A stretch of 64,000 bases of DNA from Sarcina sp051650825 (GTDB lineage Bacteria > Bacillota > Clostridia > Clostridiales > Clostridiaceae): the NCBI GenBank assembly GCA_051650825.1, contig JBOFRC010000197.1, forward strand, positions 15,382 through 79,381, written 5' to 3'. Shown piece after piece: positions 62,918 through 64,000 of the stretch (position 1 is the stretch's first letter; each line of letters opens with the position of its first letter). The translations under genes and the position numbers were made by a program. The notes below the pieces were generated by a model. That model saw nothing but the letters and a program-made list of their open reading frames with translations. It was not told the origin of the DNA and did not search any database.

Positions 62918-63679
62918 ATGACTATGGCAATAGTAATCAAAATGATAAAAGTACAAAATTTAGCTAAGAGTTTTAAAGATAATAAAGTATTAAAAGACGT
63001 TAGTCTAGAAGTTGAAAAAGGTGAGGTTGTTGTCATACTTGGACCATCTGGTTCGGGAAAATCAACTCTTTTAAGATGCCTAAATTATTTAGAGAAACCT
63101 GATAGTGGAATAATTACTTTAGCTAATAAAACTATTAATGCTTCAAAAGTTAAAAATAAAGATATAACTGAGCTTAGACAAAAATCTGCTATGGTTTTTC
63201 AAAACTATAATCTTTTTAACAATAGGACAGTTTTAGATAATGTAACTGAAGCATTACTCATAGTTAAAAAAGCAAATAAAAAAGATGCTGAAAAAATCGG
63301 TTTAGAAATGTTAAAAAAAGTAGGTATGGAAGATAAAAAAGATGCCTATCCTAAAACTTTATCTGGTGGACAAAAACAAAGAGTTAGTATAGCTAGAGCT
63401 ATGGCAATAAATCCAGAAGTGATTTTATTCGATGAGCCAACTTCTGCATTAGATCCTGAGCTTGTAGCTGAGGTTTTAAATGTTATAAAAAATCTTGCAA
63501 AAGAACATAGAACAATGATAATAGTTACACATGAAATGAATTTTGCAAAAGAAGTGGGAGATAAAATAATATTTATGGAAGATGGTCTAATTGTTGAATC
63601 TCAAACTTCAAAGGAAATGTTTTCTAGCCCTAAACAGCAAAGAACTAAAGAATTTTTAGCAAAATATATTTCTCAATAA
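62918..63679 (+). CDS. amino acid ABC transporter ATP-binding protein
   Basis: Walker A GPSGSGKST, Q-loop MVFQNYNLFNN, signature LSGGQKQRVSIARAMA, Walker B VILFDEPTSALDPE and the H-loop IIVTHEMNFA are intact; polar amino acid (GlnQ-like) family. About 254 residues. Start uncertain: ATG 62918 and ATG 62942 (MIKVQNLAKSF) lack a Shine-Dalgarno. The AAAGGAG at 62866-62872 instead serves TTG 62877, a 14-codon ORF whose TGA overlaps ATG 62918, so translational coupling is possible. Pairs with the preceding binding-permease gene. Confidence 0.93.
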   Translation: MTMAIVIKMIKVQNLAKSFKDNKVLKDVSLEVEKGEVVVILGPSGSGKSTLLRCLNYLEKPDSGIITLANKTINASKVKNKDITELRQKSAMVFQNYNLFNNRTVLDNVTEALLIVKKANKKDAEKIGLEMLKKVGMEDKKDAYPKTLSGGQKQRVSIARAMAINPEVILFDEPTSALDPELVAEVLNVIKNLAKEHRTMIIVTHEMNFAKEVGDKIIFMEDGLIVESQTSKEMFSSPKQQRTKEFLAKYISQ

Positions 63680-63735
63680 TACAAATAAACTTTCAATTTC
63701 TAGCTCTTCATCCTATTTTCTAACTTATATTATAA

Positions 63736-63785
63736 AAGGTCCATATAGTATCTAGATAATTATATCTATTACTATATGGACCTTC
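63736..63785 (+). terminator. terminator after the ABC ATPase gene
   Basis: Stem AAGGTCCATATAGTA / TACTATATGGACCTT (63736-63785), then CTTATTATTATTTC; loop AT-rich. May also end the minus-strand gene entering from the right. Confidence 0.8.
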
Positions 63786-63918
63786 TTATTATTATTTCAA
63801 AATTTTATTTAATAAATAGTTAGTCTAATACTCTTCTAAATTATAAGATAGATATTACTATAATCTAGAAATTAAATACTTAGCTATCATAAAATCTATA
63901 TATAAATTAAGTCTATAT

Positions 63919-64000
63919 TTATCTAACTCTATCCTTATAAGTGTTATATATATACACTATTCCAACTTCAATAAACACCAACGCTATTTGACCTATTAAT
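63919..64000 (-). CDS. C-terminal end of a membrane protein running in from the right edge
   Basis: Only 26 codons are visible before TAA (63919-63921): LIGQIALVFIEVGIVYIYN, then a short basic tail. A hydrophobic helix with a cytoplasmic-type end; product not identifiable. Confidence 0.45.
   Translation of the reverse strand, partial: LIGQIALVFIEVGIVYIYNTYKDRVR

Noticed and set aside
1..64000. Mobile elements, prophage, CRISPR or toxin-antitoxin operons
   Set aside because: No transposase, integrase, repeat-spacer pattern or recognisable type II toxin-antitoxin pair on either strand.

Overview
The window reads as a chromosomal segment of a low-GC Clostridium (sensu stricto type). The reasons are the strong A+T bias, AGGAGG/GGGGG ribosome binding sites, frequent TTG/GTG starts, and PPi-linked glycolysis genes. 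FabV, standalone BFD-type [2Fe-2S] proteins, a short KdpD and choline-binding-type wall repeats fit the same picture. I see no insertion sequences, integrases, CRISPR arrays, rRNA or tRNA genes. This is core and metabolic DNA rather than a mobile island.

Layout. 1-6.7 kb: branched-chain amino acid operon on the minus strand (ilvN-cimA-leuC-leuD-leuB-ilvD, running off the left edge), with a strong promoter and a leader terminator. 6.85-10.75 kb: PPi-dependent phosphofructokinase and pyruvate phosphate dikinase. 11-13 kb (plus): a UVDE-fold protein that appears to have lost most metal ligands, and YtaF. 13-20.6 kb (minus): DbpA-type helicase, MATE exporter, FabV, a FabK-like flavoprotein and an APC permease; the FabV and FabK-like genes carry similar palindromic sites. 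20.8-26.4 kb: trp operon (trpE-G-D-C-F-A) behind a T-box leader, with no trpB. 26.4-31.6 kb: a GGDEF protein and a two-component system.

31.6-36.6 kb: small regulators and membrane proteins, an EFR1-type flavodoxin/ferredoxin, PadR, an MBL-fold hydrolase, and two very small genes. One of these is a 15-codon ORF with its own promoter, Shine-Dalgarno and terminator. 36.6-42.7 kb: old-yellow-enzyme type reductase, HxlR regulator, DUF488, iron alcohol dehydrogenase, PQQ-propeller lipoprotein and a VOC protein. 42.9-46.3 kb: three mini BFD proteins around a DedA protein, a deaminase and an M42 peptidase. 46.3-52.2 kb: kdpFABC plus a kinase-less KdpD. 52.6-57 kb: thioesterase and two tandem membrane-anchored MutS-like ATPases. 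57-64 kb: FemX-like ligase, wall-binding transglutaminase-like protein, CheV, and a polar amino acid ABC transporter.

The points most worth following are the trp operon without trpB (its TrpA has an altered beta-contact loop), the trp leader with one Trp specifier but two T-box/terminator modules, the 15-codon transcription unit, and the degenerate UVDE. All family assignments come from motif reading and memory; no database search was run. Many longest-ORF starts were trimmed to the codon that follows a good Shine-Dalgarno.
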